A stretch of DNA of 64,000 nucleotides from an uncultured Oscillospiraceae bacterium (GTDB lineage: Bacteria > Bacillota > Clostridia > Oscillospirales > Oscillospiraceae): positions 109,682-173,681 of the forward strand of contig CATKZP010000001.1 in the NCBI GenBank assembly GCA_949841355.1, written 5' to 3'. The stretch's first letter is position 1; each line of letters starts with the position of its first letter. Below, piece after piece: positions 8,032 to 15,423 of the stretch. A program made the translations under genes and the position numbers. Below the pieces are notes generated by a model. That model saw only the letters and a list, made by a program, of their open reading frames with translations, did no database searches and was not told where the DNA came from.

Positions 8032-8982
8032 TTGGAACACGCGTATTTAGGCGTCGATGTGGGCTCCATCTCCACCAAGGGCGTCATCATCGACAAGAAG
8101 AACAACGTTCTGGCCAGCCAGTATATCTGGACCCAGGGGGACCCCATCGGCGCGGTGAAGGAGCTGGTGCGCCTGCTGGAGGGCCAGTTCGACAAGGACC
8201 GCTATCAGATCGTGGCCACCGGCACCACCGGCTCCGCCCGGAAGCTGGTGGGGGTCATCCTGGGGGCCACCATGGTGAAAAACGAGATCACCGCCCACGC
8301 CGTGGGCACCACCACCTTCTACCCCGACGTGCGCACCATTCTGGAGATCGGCGGGCAGGACTCCAAGATCATCCTGGTGGAAAACGGCGTGGCCGTGGAT
8401 TACGCCATGAACACCCTGTGCGCCGCGGGCACCGGGGCCTTCCTGTCCAGCCAGGCCAAGCGCCTGGGCATTGAGGTGGAGGAGATTGGCGACTACGCCC
8501 TGCGCTCCACCCACCCCACCCCCATCGCCGCCCGGTGCACCGTGTTCGCGGAGTCGGACCTGGTGCACAAGATCCAGATGGGCCACCCCCGGGAGGACAT
8601 CATCGCCGGCGTCTGCAACGCGGTGGCGGCCAACTACCTCAACAACGTGGGCAAGGGCAAGAAGATCGTCTCCCCGGTGGTGTTCCAGGGCGGCGTGAGC
8701 AAAAACAAGGGCGTGGTAGCCGCCTTTGAGCGCGCCCTGGGCTGTCCGGTAATCGTGGACCCCAACGGCCACCTGATGGGGGCGCTGGGCGTGGCCATCC
8801 TGGCCCGGCGGGGCAGCGGACGGCAGAACTTTGACTTCGCCGTGGAGAACATGGAGTTCCGCACCCGGGAGGCCGGCTGCGGCGGCTGCTCCAACAACTG
8901 TGAGATCATCTGCGTGTACCGGGGCTCGGAGCTCATCGACGCCTGGGGCAACCGCTGCGAGCGGGGCGCGCGGACGCACTGA
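8032..8982 (+). CDS. Acyl-CoA dehydratase activase (BadF/BadG/BcrA/BcrD, HgdC-like ATPase)
   Basis: The 316-residue protein begins at a TTG one base after the upstream stop. It has the ASKHA phosphate loop GVDVGSISTKG (7-17), GGQDSK (107-112) and FQGGVSKNKG. Cys130 and Cys169 are 39 residues apart, the same spacing as the two cluster cysteines of HgdC, where a homodimer shares one [4Fe-4S] cluster. An extra CGGCSNNC cluster near the C-terminus is known from longer activase-fusion proteins and suggests a second cluster. By family it hydrolyses ATP to inject a low-potential electron into its partner, here probably the two upstream products. Confidence 0.9.
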   Translation: MEHAYLGVDVGSISTKGVIIDKKNNVLASQYIWTQGDPIGAVKELVRLLEGQFDKDRYQIVATGTTGSARKLVGVILGATMVKNEITAHAVGTTTFYPDVRTILEIGGQDSKIILVENGVAVDYAMNTLCAAGTGAFLSSQAKRLGIEVEEIGDYALRSTHPTPIAARCTVFAESDLVHKIQMGHPREDIIAGVCNAVAANYLNNVGKGKKIVSPVVFQGGVSKNKGVVAAFERALGCPVIVDPNGHLMGALGVAILARRGSGRQNFDFAVENMEFRTREAGCGGCSNNCEIICVYRGSELIDAWGNRCERGARTH

Positions 8983-9018
8983 AAAAAGAGGGCCGGACGC
9001 TTTCGCGTCCGGCCCTCT
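8982..9018. terminator. Terminator between activase operon and SLH gene
   Basis: Stem AGAGGGCCGGACGC/GCGTCCGGCCCTCT (8987-9000/9005-9018) with a TTTC loop. The run of A's at 8982-8987 gives a T-tail for the minus-strand SLH gene; it can also stop the convergent operon. Confidence 0.85.
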
Positions 9019-9046
9019 CGCCGGTTTAGGTCTTTACCGCGCCGGG

Positions 9047-11026
9047 TCAGGCCGCCTCGTTCTCAGAGGGAGCGGCGTACTCCTCCCCGAAGAACTCAGC
9101 CAGCACCTCGTCGCAGTTGAGCACGGCCTCGTCATCATCGCCGCTCAGGCTGGCCAGGCCGGCCGCCGCCACGGCGTTGGTGCCGAACGCCTGGGCGAAG
9201 TTGTTCAGGAACTCCCGCACCGCGCCCACGGTGACCAGCTCGTCGGGCTGGAAGGTACCGTCCTCATTGGCGAAGGCGATGCCATTCTGCTCGGCCCAGG
9301 CCAGGGCCAGGATGAAGGGATGGTCCTCGGGCACATCCTCAAAGGCGCACACGCCGTCGCTCTCAGGCTCGCCCTCGTGCCGCCACAGGTAGTCCAGGAA
9401 CTCCGCGCGGGTCACAGGGCCGGCGGCCAGAGGCACGGCGGGCTCGTCGATCTCAGTGCCGGTACCGGTGTCGCCGCCGTCGGGGATTTCCACCGCGGGG
9501 ATCGCCTCCCAACGGGCCACCAGGATGAGCGTACCGGTGACGGTGCCGGTCTCAGGGTCAAAGTTCTCGCCGTCCACCTGCCAGCCCACGAAGTTATAGC
9601 CGGGACGCGCGGGGATTTCGCCCTCGAACATGGGGACAGCGCTCTTATTCTCCACCTCGTACTTCTGGCTGTCAAACAGAGAGCCGTCCGCGCCGTCGGT
9701 GTACTCCACGTTGAAATACTTGTCATGGGCGGCCTTCAGCAGCAACTGGCCAGCGTATACACCATCTGCAAACGAACTTACATCTGAATACGGAGAATTT
9801 CCCGTTTCATTGCTCCAGCGCTGGCTGTTATCCCAATACCAGCCCGTGATGGGTTTGCCGTCCGCTCCCACCACGTTCATCAGCGCAGCCCCGGACAGCT
9901 TGAGGGTCGTTCCCTTCACTTTATAGATGTCATCAGCATAGCTTGCAGCGGAGTTGTTATAGAACTCTCCGCCTGTCATCGTGAATTTTGCCTGATTGTT
10001 CAGGCAAAGACCGCCGCCACCTAGGTTGGCATTGTTGCCGGTAACGCTGCCGCCTGTCATCGTGGCTTCGCTTCCGCCAGTAATAAACATACCGGCACCA
10101 TTACGTCCTGCGGTATTGCCCGAAATCTCAGTGCCGTTCAGGTTCAGGGTGCCGTTGGTGATAAACACGCCGCCGCCATCAGTCGCTGTGTGATTGTCTT
10201 TGATGGCGCCACCATTCAGCGTCGCAAAGTTCCGATCCGCCGGAACATCCTGCTTATCCACTGGAGAGGTCGGAAGGACGTTGACAAATATGCCCGCGCC
10301 GCCCTGGCCGCTCTCATTGTTGGAAATCGTGCCATCGTTCATCGTAAAGCTCGACACAACATCAGAAGCAGTCGCACCCGCGTTCACCGACACGCCGCCG
10401 CCGGAATGTCCAGCGTAGTTGTCGTCGATCAGGCCGCCATTCATGGTAACAGTGCCGCCGGCAACATACACGCCGCCGCCGCTCTCCTCGGCATGATTGC
10501 CCTTGACCGCGCCGCTCTCTATGGTGAGGGAGCCGCCGCCGGTGACGGACACACCGCCGCCATGCCCGGGAGCGCCGCCAGGGACTTTTTCATGGTTTCC
10601 GCCAGTGACAGCGCCGGATGTGTAAACATCATTGCCTTCAGCGTCCGTCTCAGTTTTGGCCGTGCTGTCCTTGATGGTCAGGTCGCCGCCTTTTACCTCA
10701 ACTACAGCGTGCTCGGACTCCTTGTCATCGCCGTCGATGTTTTTGCCGTTCAGGTCGATGGTGACCTTACCGTCCTCGGCGTCAATGACGATGCTTTTGT
10801 TGGTTTCGTCTTCCCCGCGGACGACGTCACCCAAGAGCGTAACATTGCGGTTTCCCTGCTCGTCTGTGCTGGCGGAAATATCCTGCTTTTCACCAAACAG
10901 CCCATTTTCTGTGCTGTCAATCGCACCCTGCAGCTCGGTGAAGCTGGCCGCAAACGCGGGCGCGATCATCCCAAGGCACAGCACCAGCGACAGCGCAACC
11001 GCCAACATTTTGTTTAACTTCTTCAT
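9047..11026 (-). CDS. Secreted beta-helix repeat protein with InlB-type repeat and C-terminal SLH domain
   Basis: The start is the ATG at 11026, giving MKKLNKMLAVALSLVLCLG...AFA, a clear signal peptide, and a 659-residue product. Residues about 120-390 repeat short GGG(V/I)xVxGG...NGGxIxxN units typical of right-handed parallel beta-helix (polymorphic-repeat) adhesins. Near 490-530 there is a YNFVGWQVDGE...VARWE stretch of the Listeria-Bacteroides (InlB B) type. The last 100 residues contain one S-layer-homology-like unit (VTRAEFLDYLWRHEG...FEDVPEDHPF...AWAEQNGI). It is probably a surface adhesin; one SLH unit may anchor weakly. The ribosome site AAAGGGAG is used. The 600-base leader with three c-di-GMP aptamers implies control by cyclic di-GMP. 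Confidence 0.88.
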   Translation of the reverse strand: MKKLNKMLAVALSLVLCLGMIAPAFAASFTELQGAIDSTENGLFGEKQDISASTDEQGNRNVTLLGDVVRGEDETNKSIVIDAEDGKVTIDLNGKNIDGDDKESEHAVVEVKGGDLTIKDSTAKTETDAEGNDVYTSGAVTGGNHEKVPGGAPGHGGGVSVTGGGSLTIESGAVKGNHAEESGGGVYVAGGTVTMNGGLIDDNYAGHSGGGVSVNAGATASDVVSSFTMNDGTISNNESGQGGAGIFVNVLPTSPVDKQDVPADRNFATLNGGAIKDNHTATDGGGVFITNGTLNLNGTEISGNTAGRNGAGMFITGGSEATMTGGSVTGNNANLGGGGLCLNNQAKFTMTGGEFYNNSAASYADDIYKVKGTTLKLSGAALMNVVGADGKPITGWYWDNSQRWSNETGNSPYSDVSSFADGVYAGQLLLKAAHDKYFNVEYTDGADGSLFDSQKYEVENKSAVPMFEGEIPARPGYNFVGWQVDGENFDPETGTVTGTLILVARWEAIPAVEIPDGGDTGTGTEIDEPAVPLAAGPVTRAEFLDYLWRHEGEPESDGVCAFEDVPEDHPFILALAWAEQNGIAFANEDGTFQPDELVTVGAVREFLNNFAQAFGTNAVAAAGLASLSGDDDEAVLNCDEVLAEFFGEEYAAPSENEAA

Positions 11027-11041
11027 TTTTCTACTCCCTTT

Positions 11042-11069
11042 CTTTGCTTTTTCGGACGCAAAGGGTCCG
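11042..11069 (-). promoter_or_regulatory. Mutually exclusive hairpins between last GEMM aptamer and start codon
   Basis: On the minus strand CGGAC(CCTTTGC)GTCCG (11069-11053) and CTTTGC...GCAAAG (11063-11042) share bases and cannot form together. The second ends right before the AAAGGGAG ribosome site of the SLH gene. No T-run follows, so control of translation start is more likely than termination. Pairing seen by eye; function inferred. Confidence 0.45.
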
Positions 11070-11154
11070 GCAGCCGAACGAGCATAGCGCGGCACCACGC
11101 GTACCGCACCGCAGCCTCTGGCTTTGCGTCTCAGCGTTTCCGCTGATTTGCGTT
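11069..11154 (-). ncRNA. c-di-GMP-I (GEMM) riboswitch aptamer, third of three
   Basis: Minus-strand order: CGCAAATCAGCG-GAAA-CGCTGAGACGCAAAGCCAGAGG, then a second stem and GCTCGTTCGGCTGCC. The GAAA tetraloop hairpin flanked by GCAAA(T)C and GACGCAAAGCC is the GEMM core. The first U-A pair replaces the C-G pair of the other two copies. The 3' arm GCTCGTTCGGCTGC is shared with the second aptamer, showing duplication. It is the aptamer nearest the SLH start codon. Confidence 0.72.
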
Positions 11155-11226
11155 GCAGCCGAACGAGCGTGGGGTATCCCCCGGCGCCTCTGGCTTTGCG
11201 TCCCATCGTTTCCAATGGTTTGCCAA
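11155..11226 (-). ncRNA. c-di-GMP-I (GEMM) riboswitch aptamer, second of three
   Basis: Minus strand reads GGCAAACCATTG-GAAA-CGATGGGACGCAAAGCC, an almost exact match to the GEMM-I consensus with its GNRA tetraloop and the GGGACGCAAAGCC strand. The P2 arm continues with AGAGGCGCC and closes through a GGGGGATACCCC hairpin. The 3' part ends with the shared GCTCGTTCGGCTGC. The best of the three cores. Class is sure; ligand selectivity (c-di-GMP against c-GAMP) depends on one base that I did not place. Confidence 0.85.
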
Positions 11227-11230
11227 AATC

Positions 11231-11320
11231 GCAACCCGGCCAACGTAGCATCGGAAAGGATTTCCGTTACCTTAGTCCCGTAGCTTTGCAGTCCCACAGT
11301 TTCCCGTGGTTTGCCAAGCG
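11231..11320 (-). ncRNA. c-di-GMP-I (GEMM) riboswitch aptamer, first of three
   Basis: Minus strand reads GGCAAACCACGG-GAAA-CTGTGGGACTGCAAAGC, then TACGGGACTAAGG, a hairpin, GATGCTACG and GGCCGGGTTGC, which match GEMM P2 and the 3' strand (GGGUU). One extra T in GACTGCAAAGC is a small departure. It is furthest from the gene and differs from the other two in its 3' arm. Confidence 0.8.
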
Positions 11321-11331
11321 CCGCTTTCCGT

Positions 11332-11391
11332 TCACCCCGCCGCCGTCGGCTTTCCGGCGGCAGGTCCCTTCTCGGGAGGCTTATCGCCCAT
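11332..11391 (-). CDS. Possible 19-residue leader peptide ahead of the GEMM aptamers
   Basis: ATG with an excellent AAGGAGG site about 7 bases upstream opens a 19-codon frame, MGDKPPEKGPAAGKPTAAG, ending in TGA just before aptamer 1. It has Pro-rich stretches that could slow ribosomes. The strong ribosome site in an untranslated leader argues for real translation. No homology is claimed; it could equally be chance. Confidence 0.4.
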   Translation of the reverse strand: MGDKPPEKGPAAGKPTAAG

Positions 11392-11421
11392 ATCCGCCCC
11401 TCCTTTTTTGTAATCGCGGAT

Positions 11422-11467
11422 CATTTGTGCCGGAACGGCACAAATGGAAAGACACATGTGTCTTTCC
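11422..11467 (-). repeat. Two abutting perfect inverted repeats at the start of the SLH leader RNA
   Basis: A 22-bp perfect palindrome (11446-11467; half-site GGAAAGACACA) sits at the expected +1 of the promoter, and is directly followed by CATTTGTGCC-GTTCC-GGCACAAATG (11422-11446), a 10-bp perfect stem. They could be an operator or 5' stabilising hairpins. Confidence 0.8.
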
Positions 11468-11473
11468 CGTTTT

Positions 11474-11502
11474 ATTCTAGCACGCCCAGCAAGTAAAATC
11501 AA
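11474..11502 (-). promoter_or_regulatory. Promoter of the GEMM leader and SLH gene
   Basis: Minus strand TTGATT (11497-11502), 17-base spacer, TAGAAT (11474-11479). Transcription would start near 11467, giving about 440 bases of leader. Confidence 0.7.
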
Positions 11503-11547
11503 CCAAAAAATGAGTTCTTCAAAAAGAGCCGCGCCCCACCGCCCTCC

Positions 11548-11576
11548 TTGCATTTCCCCCGCTCTCCTGCTATAAT
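11548..11576 (+). promoter_or_regulatory. Promoter of the cytidylate-kinase-like gene
   Basis: TTGCAT (11548-11553), 17-base spacer, TATAAT (11571-11576), about 60 bases before the ATG. Confidence 0.65.
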
Positions 11577-11638
11577 ATGGGTGTAGCGAACCATACGCGG
11601 GCGGCTCCGGCCGTCCGGCGGAAAAGGAGGGCTGTACC

Positions 11639-12256
11639 ATGAGCAAGCAGATCATCACCATCAGCCGGGAGTTCGGCTCCGGCGGCCGGTCCGTGGGCAA
11701 GCGGGTGGCCGAGCTGCTGAATGTGCCCTATTACGACAAAAAATTGGTGGAGCAGGTGGCGGTGGAGACCGGCTTCGACGAAAAATTCATTGAGCAAGAG
11801 GGGGAATACGCCTCCCCCTGGCAGTCCCTGCTGTCCTACGCCTTCCCCGGCGCGCGGCTGCGCCATCCCGTGAACAGCGGGCTGTCCACCGCCGACTTCC
11901 TGTGGGTCATTCAATGCCGGGTGATCCTGGACCTGGCGGAAAAGGGCCCGTGCGTCATCGTGGGCCGCTGCGCCGACTACATCCTGCGGGACCATCAGGA
12001 CGTGCTCAACGTGTTCATCCACGCCCCCATCCCCTACCGGGCGGACCGGGTGGTGCGGCTGTACGGCGAGTCCGACCTGTCCCCGGAAAAGCGCCTGGAG
12101 GAAAAGGACAAGCGCCGCCGGGCCTATTACAAGCACTACGCCAACCGGGACTGGGGGATGAGCCAGAACTACCACCTGTCCCTGGATTCCAGCCTGGTGG
12201 GGGTGGAGCGCTGCGCTCAGCTCATCCTGGACGTGGCCCAGAACCCCGAGCGCTGA
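11639..12256 (+). CDS. Cytidylate kinase-like family protein
   Basis: The 205-residue protein begins IITISREFGSGGRSVGKRVAELL, the shifted P-loop of the cytidylate-kinase-like group in which SGGRSVGK replaces the classic GxxxxGK. Further marks are the paired YDKKLVEQVA segment, CVIVGRCADYIL and an Arg-rich lid (EKRLEEKDKRRRAYY). True CMP kinases have a longer CMP-binding insert; here the middle differs, so the nucleotide substrate is uncertain. It stands alone with a promoter and a terminator shared with the convergent symporter gene. The ribosome site AAAAGGAGGG precedes the ATG. Confidence 0.85.
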   Translation: MSKQIITISREFGSGGRSVGKRVAELLNVPYYDKKLVEQVAVETGFDEKFIEQEGEYASPWQSLLSYAFPGARLRHPVNSGLSTADFLWVIQCRVILDLAEKGPCVIVGRCADYILRDHQDVLNVFIHAPIPYRADRVVRLYGESDLSPEKRLEEKDKRRRAYYKHYANRDWGMSQNYHLSLDSSLVGVERCAQLILDVAQNPER

Positions 12257-12269
12257 CAAGGCAAAAAAC

Positions 12270-12300
12270 GCCGCCCCGTCCAAACGGACGGGGCGGCTTC
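12270..12300. terminator. Bidirectional terminator
   Basis: A 12-bp perfect stem GCCGCCCCGTCC/GGACGGGGCGGC with an AAAC loop, A-rich before and TTCCTTT after; it serves both convergent genes. Confidence 0.85.
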
Positions 12301-12302
12301 CT

Positions 12303-14060
12303 TTACACCGGGGCGGGGCCCAGGTACTTTTCCTTGTAAAAAGCCAGCCAGCGGCGGAACTCCGGCTGATCGCCCTTACGCACATCCCGGGCGTAGTCGT
12401 GGAACTGCAAATCGGCGTACCGCAGCTCCAGCACCGCCAGGGCCACGTTGGAGCAGTGCCCGGCCACGCGCTCGAAGTTATTGATGCAGTCGTTGAGGAT
12501 GAAGCCCATCTCCAGCGTGCACAGGCCGTTTTGCAGCCGCCGGATATGGCGCAGCTTCATCCCCTCCAGCATGGTGCTGATGACCTCCTCCAGGGGCTCC
12601 ACCTGCCGGGCCAGGCCGGTGTCCTCCTGTTCCAGCGCCTGCTGGGCCAGGGCGACGATCTCCAGCACCGCGCTGCTGGCCCGGGCCATGTCCTCCAGCC
12701 CGTCGGGGGAGAAGGCGATGCCCTTGCTGTCCATCTCCCGGGCCAGCTCGGCCAGGTTCACCGCGTGGTCGGAGATACGCTCCAAATCGGTAAGGCAGTG
12801 CAGGTAGTGGGACGTCACCAGGGTCTCCCGCTCGTTGAGTCCGTGGCTGTTCAGATGGAACAGGTAATTGCCCAGCTTGTCCTCGTAGCGGTCCACCGCG
12901 TTCTCCCGGCTCATGATCTTCTCATACTTCTCCTGGCTGAAGCGGGTGAACAGCTCAATGGAGCGGTTCAGGTTCTTCACGGCGGCGGCGGTCATGCGCT
13001 CCACGGTGCGCCCGCTCTGCTCCAGGGCCAGGGGCGGGTAGGCCAGAAAGCGTTCGTCCAGCAGGTTCTCTTCCAGCTCCTCGTCCTCGGTGTCCTTCTC
13101 CGTATCCTTGACCGTGGCGCGCAGCAGCTTTTCCAGCCGGTCCATCATGGGGAATTCCGCCGCGGCGGCGGCCACGTTGAAAGCCGTGTTAATCACAGCG
13201 ATGCCAAAGGCGGAGGCGGGCAGGGTCAAAAATTCCAAATTCAAAAAGTGATTCACCAGATAGAACGGGATGAGCAGCAGCGACCCCAGGATATTGAAGT
13301 ACGGGTAAATGAAGGCCGCCCGCTTGCCGTTGGCGTTGGCCCCGATGGCGGAGAGCAGCACCGGCACGCACGCGCCTATGGAAATACCCACCACCATGGG
13401 CACCGCCACCTCGTAGCTGATGGCCCCCGTGGCGGACAGCGCCTGCAAAATGCCGATGGAGGCGGAGGAGGACTGGATCACCGCCGTCACCCCCAGGCCG
13501 ATGAGCAGCGACACCACCGGGTTGGAGGCGGCGGAGATGAATTGGAGAAACGCTTCGCTCCGCTTCAGCGGGTCCATGGCGGAGCTCATGGTCTGCATCC
13601 CGCTCATAAGCACCGAGAAGGCCAGCAGAATAAGCCCCACGTTTTTCTGCCCCTGCTTGCGGCAGAAGAAATACAGGATGATGCCGATAAAGGCGATAAA
13701 CGCGAATACGGTGGCGGAGGAAAAGCCGCCCTTCCCCCCCATGCCGGCCAGGGTGAGCAGCCAGCCGGTGGCGGTGGTGCCGATGTTGGCCCCCATAATA
13801 ATGGCCACCGCGCTCTTCAGCTGCATGATGCCCGAGTTGACGAAGCCCACCACCATGACGGTGGTGGCGGAGGAGGACTGGATCACCGCCGTCACCAGCG
13901 CGCCCAGCAGCACGCCCTTGACGGGGTTGGAGGTGAGCCTGCCCAGCACGGTTTCCAGCTTGCTGCCGGCCACCTTTTTCAGCCCGTCCCCCAGCAGAGT
14001 CATGCCGAACAGGAAGAAGGCCAGCCCGCCCAGCAGTGAGATAATGTCCGCAATACCCAT
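12303..14060 (-). CDS. Na+/phosphate cotransporter with C-terminal PhoU-like domain (NptA/Na-Pi II family)
   Basis: The 585-residue product starts MGIADIISLLGGLAFFLFGM; this ATG has AAGGGA nine bases upstream, better than an in-frame ATG two codons earlier. Two inverted-topology repeats each carry the QSSS motif (AVIQSSSATTVM and AVIQSSSASIGI), which binds Na+ and phosphate. About eight or nine membrane helices fill residues 1-310. The last 240 residues are alpha-helical with PhoU-like heptads (SDHAVNLAELAREM, RVAGHCSNVA). It should import inorganic phosphate with sodium. A TATAAT -10 lies at 14121-14126 without a clear -35. Confidence 0.92.
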   Translation of the reverse strand: MGIADIISLLGGLAFFLFGMTLLGDGLKKVAGSKLETVLGRLTSNPVKGVLLGALVTAVIQSSSATTVMVVGFVNSGIMQLKSAVAIIMGANIGTTATGWLLTLAGMGGKGGFSSATVFAFIAFIGIILYFFCRKQGQKNVGLILLAFSVLMSGMQTMSSAMDPLKRSEAFLQFISAASNPVVSLLIGLGVTAVIQSSSASIGILQALSATGAISYEVAVPMVVGISIGACVPVLLSAIGANANGKRAAFIYPYFNILGSLLLIPFYLVNHFLNLEFLTLPASAFGIAVINTAFNVAAAAAEFPMMDRLEKLLRATVKDTEKDTEDEELEENLLDERFLAYPPLALEQSGRTVERMTAAAVKNLNRSIELFTRFSQEKYEKIMSRENAVDRYEDKLGNYLFHLNSHGLNERETLVTSHYLHCLTDLERISDHAVNLAELAREMDSKGIAFSPDGLEDMARASSAVLEIVALAQQALEQEDTGLARQVEPLEEVISTMLEGMKLRHIRRLQNGLCTLEMGFILNDCINNFERVAGHCSNVALAVLELRYADLQFHDYARDVRKGDQPEFRRWLAFYKEKYLGPAPV

Positions 14061-14218
14061 GGTCATTCGTCCCTTCTCGCGGGTCCGTCCCGCGGTTGCT
14101 GACTGCACACGAACATGGATATTATATCATACCTTTATGGGGATTTCTCTCCTTTTTTCAAGTTCTCTATAGTTGTCGAATTTTGGAGCCGGGAGGGTCA
14201 AATTTTTGACAAAATAGA

Positions 14219-14254
14219 ACAGCGGGAGACGAGTCCAAATCCGTCTCCCGCTGT
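14219..14254 (-). terminator. Terminator of the TelA/TPM operon
   Basis: Stem ACAGCGGGAGACG/CGTCTCCCGCTGT, perfect over 13 bp; the minus-strand tail TTCTATTTTG is only moderately T-rich. Confidence 0.65.
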
Positions 14255-14289
14255 ATAGGAACATGCCGCGTGGCTTGAGGTCCGGCCGC

Positions 14290-14781
14290 TCAGCGCCGCC
14301 CTCCGCCCCGTCCGCCCCCGAAGGAGCCTCCGGAGCGCCCACCCCCGCCAAAGGAGCGTCCGCCGCCGAACGACCCGCCGGGGCGGCCTCCGCCGCCGAA
14401 GGAGCGCCCTCCCCCGAAGGACCCGCCGGGCCGCGGGCCGCTCATGGGCCGTCCGCCGCCGCCCGCGGGACGCCCGCCGCCGAAGGGTCCGCCCGGCCTG
14501 GGGCTGGGACGGCGCCCCGCGCCGGGGCGCGGCCCGGGACCAAAACCTACGCCGGGACCAGGTCCGGGGCCAAAGCCCATGCCGGGACCCGGACCGAATC
14601 CGGGACCTCTGGGCGGCCTGGGGGGGCGGGGAGGCCGGGGCCGGAAGATATAGAAGGGCCGGTACACATAGGTGGGCCCATACCAGCCGCAGCGCCAGCG
14701 CCGCCGGTGGGAGCCCTCCATCACGCACAGCAGAATCACCGCCAGCACGATGATGAGGATGAGATCAGAAAAACCGTCCAT
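14290..14781 (-). CDS. Small membrane-anchored Gly/Arg/Pro-rich protein
   Basis: The 163-residue protein has one membrane helix (residues 6-21, LILIIVLAVILLCV), a Trp/Tyr-rich patch (RCGWYGPTYVYRPFYIF), a Pro/Arg section, then repeats of FGPGPGPG and finally GGSFGGGRSFGGGGR units. In YgcG/TPM-domain proteins a SFGGGG tail of this kind is the C-terminus of the TPM protein itself; here the TPM protein is the gene immediately upstream (21 bases) and lacks the tail. It is therefore likely its split-off partner. Low complexity prevents any firmer call. Confidence 0.6.
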   Translation of the reverse strand: MDGFSDLILIIVLAVILLCVMEGSHRRRWRCGWYGPTYVYRPFYIFRPRPPRPPRPPRGPGFGPGPGMGFGPGPGPGVGFGPGPRPGAGRRPSPRPGGPFGGGRPAGGGGRPMSGPRPGGSFGGGRSFGGGGRPGGSFGGGRSFGGGGRSGGSFGGGRGGGRR

Positions 14782-14802
14782 TGCAGGGCCTCCTTTCCGG
14801 GG

Positions 14803-15423
14803 TCAGTCAAAGTAGTTGTCATACCAGTCCTCCAGCGCCTGGGTGAGCTTGAGCACCGCCTTGTCGTAGTCCCCCTTCGCAAAGGGCTGTTCCATCCAGT
14901 CATAGGCAAAGTCGGAGCAGTCCTGATCGGTGAAGTCCCGGCGCAGGTCGTTTCCCTGGATCAGCCAGTAATTCTCGCCCGCGATGTCCAGCGCCACGAT
15001 GAAGTCATAGCCGCCCAGGCCCATCACCTCGGAGCACTTCATGGCGTACTCGCCCAGGTCCTCCGCGTTGTCGCAGGTGACCACGCCGATGGACACGCTG
15101 TGGCTGTTCCACAGCCGCTCATTGCGCTTATACAGCTCCCGCTCGGTCTGGGCGGACAGCGCGTTGGCGTCGTCCCACACATAGTTGAGGTCCGGGACGG
15201 CGGCGCTGCCGGGCCGGTTGGGCTCCGGGACTGGCCGGTTGACGGGGGCATTGGCATAACCAATGCCAATGGCGGCGAAGATCATCAAGGCTGTCAGCCC
15301 CCAGGCCACTCCCTGCTTTTTGAATACACCGACCCCCCGCTTGCTTGCCGCAGCCAGCACCGCCGCCGCAATGACCACCGGGAGGGCCAGCATCAAAATC
15401 AATTTAATTGGAAATACAGGCAT
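14803..15423 (-). CDS. TPM-domain (YgcG-like) membrane protein
   Basis: The 206-residue protein has two N-terminal membrane helices (about 5-26 and 38-55), then an outward-facing TPM domain (about 75-200) beginning YVWDDANALSAQTERELYKRNERL and containing VSIGVVTCDNAEDLGEYA and FIVALDIAGENYWLIQGNDL. TPM domains bind divalent metals and in some plant and bacterial proteins act as phosphatases; the role here is not known. It lies 236 bases downstream of telA. It differs from usual YgcG proteins in having the membrane helices first and no glycine tail. Confidence 0.75.
   Translation of the reverse strand: MPVFPIKLILMLALPVVIAAAVLAAASKRGVGVFKKQGVAWGLTALMIFAAIGIGYANAPVNRPVPEPNRPGSAAVPDLNYVWDDANALSAQTERELYKRNERLWNSHSVSIGVVTCDNAEDLGEYAMKCSEVMGLGGYDFIVALDIAGENYWLIQGNDLRRDFTDQDCSDFAYDWMEQPFAKGDYDKAVLKLTQALEDWYDNYFD

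Noticed and set aside
11041..11320. Repeated CTTTGCGTC...TTTCC..GTTTGCC units looking like a direct-repeat cluster
   Set aside because: On the minus strand they are GEMM aptamer cores with conserved tetraloops, so they are described as riboswitches and not as a repeat array.
12399..14039. 546-codon plus-strand frame opposite the Na/phosphate symporter
   Set aside because: Shadow of a well-supported gene; His/Gln/Gly-rich with no domain and no ribosome site.
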